A DNA stretch of 64,000 nucleotides from Rhizobium sp. CSW-27 (GTDB taxonomy: Bacteria; Pseudomonadota; Alphaproteobacteria; Rhizobiales; Rhizobiaceae): positions 434,001 through 498,000 of the forward strand of contig NZ_JAHHZO010000001.1 in NCBI RefSeq assembly GCF_018760785.1, read 5' to 3'. The first letter of the stretch is position 1. Each line of letters begins with the position of its first letter. Made by a program: the position numbers and the translations under genes. This document shows positions 63,590 through 64,000 of this stretch, one piece after another. The notes beneath the pieces are model-generated. The model did no database searches. It saw nothing but the letters and a program-made list of their open reading frames with translations, and was not told where the DNA came from.

Positions 63590-64000
63590 ATGACCATCGA
63601 CCATATCGTCTTCGACATCGGCAAGGTGCTGATCCATTACGATCCGAACATTCCCTTCAGCCGGATCATTCCGGATGCCGAGGAGCGGCGCTGGTTCTTC
63701 GAGAATGTCTGCACCCATGACTGGAACCTGGAACAGGATCGCGGGCGCGAATGGCCGGTCGCCGAGGCGGAACTGATCGCAAGATATCCCGAGCGCGAGG
63801 AGCAGATCCGCGCCTTCCGCAAGCACTGGCACGAGATGGTGCCGCACGCCTATGACGACAGCGTCGCCATCATGGAGGGCCTGATCGATGCGGGTCGCGA
63901 CGTCACCATGCTGACCAATTTCGCCGCCGATACCTTCCGCCATGCGCGCGAAATTTTCCCCTTCCTCAACCGGCCGCGCGGCGTGACCGTGTCCGGCGAG
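63590..64000 (+). CDS. HAD family hydrolase, partial
   Basis: The first 137 codons of a HAD-superfamily hydrolase are present; the gene continues beyond the window. Motif I is FDIGKVL (nucleophile Asp9), and the TNFA segment matches motif II. AGGAG precedes the ATG at 63590. It resembles haloacid-dehalogenase-like phosphatases of sugar phosphates or nucleotides; the substrate is unknown. Confidence 0.85.
   Translation, partial: MTIDHIVFDIGKVLIHYDPNIPFSRIIPDAEERRWFFENVCTHDWNLEQDRGREWPVAEAELIARYPEREEQIRAFRKHWHEMVPHAYDDSVAIMEGLIDAGRDVTMLTNFAADTFRHAREIFPFLNRPRGVTVSGE

Overview
The window is GC-rich chromosomal DNA from an alphaproteobacterium, most likely Rhizobiaceae (Rhizobium/Agrobacterium/Sinorhizobium group). 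Three things support this: a Rhizobium etli-type asparaginase, a betI-betB-betA choline catabolism locus, and several copies of the short GC-rich palindromic repeats typical of rhizobial intergenic DNA. No rRNA operon, prophage, transposase or CRISPR array is visible. The genus cannot be fixed from this sequence alone.

Layout. 1-5.4 kb (minus): two tandem L,D-transpeptidase lipoproteins, an exported alpha/beta hydrolase, and the ligase-associated DNA repair pair (ATP-dependent DNA ligase plus a frameshifted beta-lactamase-fold exonuclease). 5.5-14.8 kb: an MFS efflux pump with a divergent MarR regulator, a PAS-GAF-GGDEF cyclase, two glutathione transferases, LysR and DeoR regulators, a frameshifted DUF4406 gene and small hypotheticals. 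15.1-21.5 kb: asparaginase, a DUF3750 protein, a ParDE-like toxin-antitoxin (TA) pair with a divergent 24-codon ORF that carries a full-length Shine-Dalgarno sequence, a quinone oxidoreductase, an EAL-CBS-GGDEF protein and HdeD. 21.7-27.1 kb: the bet locus, in which an XRE/RelE TA module sits between betB and betA and is flanked by two copies of the betA 5' end. A vapBC module follows betA directly. 27.4-31.7 kb: an ECF sigma factor, membrane anti-sigma candidate, membrane-anchored heavy-metal-sensor-like protein, and the DUF1800/DUF1501 pair. 31.9-36.4 kb: a ClC chloride channel and a complete TRAP transporter. 36.5-41.7 kb: an MprF-like synthase without the flippase half, then the sulfate assimilation genes cysH-cysD-cysN. 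41.7-50.7 kb: a LacI regulator, small envelope proteins, tRNA-Gln(TTG), a cupin, an MBL hydrolase, an SDR, DUF1499, a glycosyltransferase and brnTA. 50.7-64 kb: ppdK, a candidate structured small RNA, an Ivy-like protein, smc-dsbA-DUF721, two inserted polysaccharide genes, mutY, a GNAT and a partial HAD hydrolase.

The genes fall into recognisable modules: choline to glycine betaine (BetB, BetA under BetI), sulfate to sulfite (CysDN, CysH), C4-type solute uptake (DctPQM), DNA repair and chromosome maintenance (ligase/exonuclease, MutY, SMC), c-di-GMP signalling, and four type II TA modules. The most unusual points are the TA insertion that recreated the betA start, the 24-codon ORF with its own terminator, the candidate sRNA upstream of ppdK, and two genes (possibly a third) whose reading frames break at short G/C runs.
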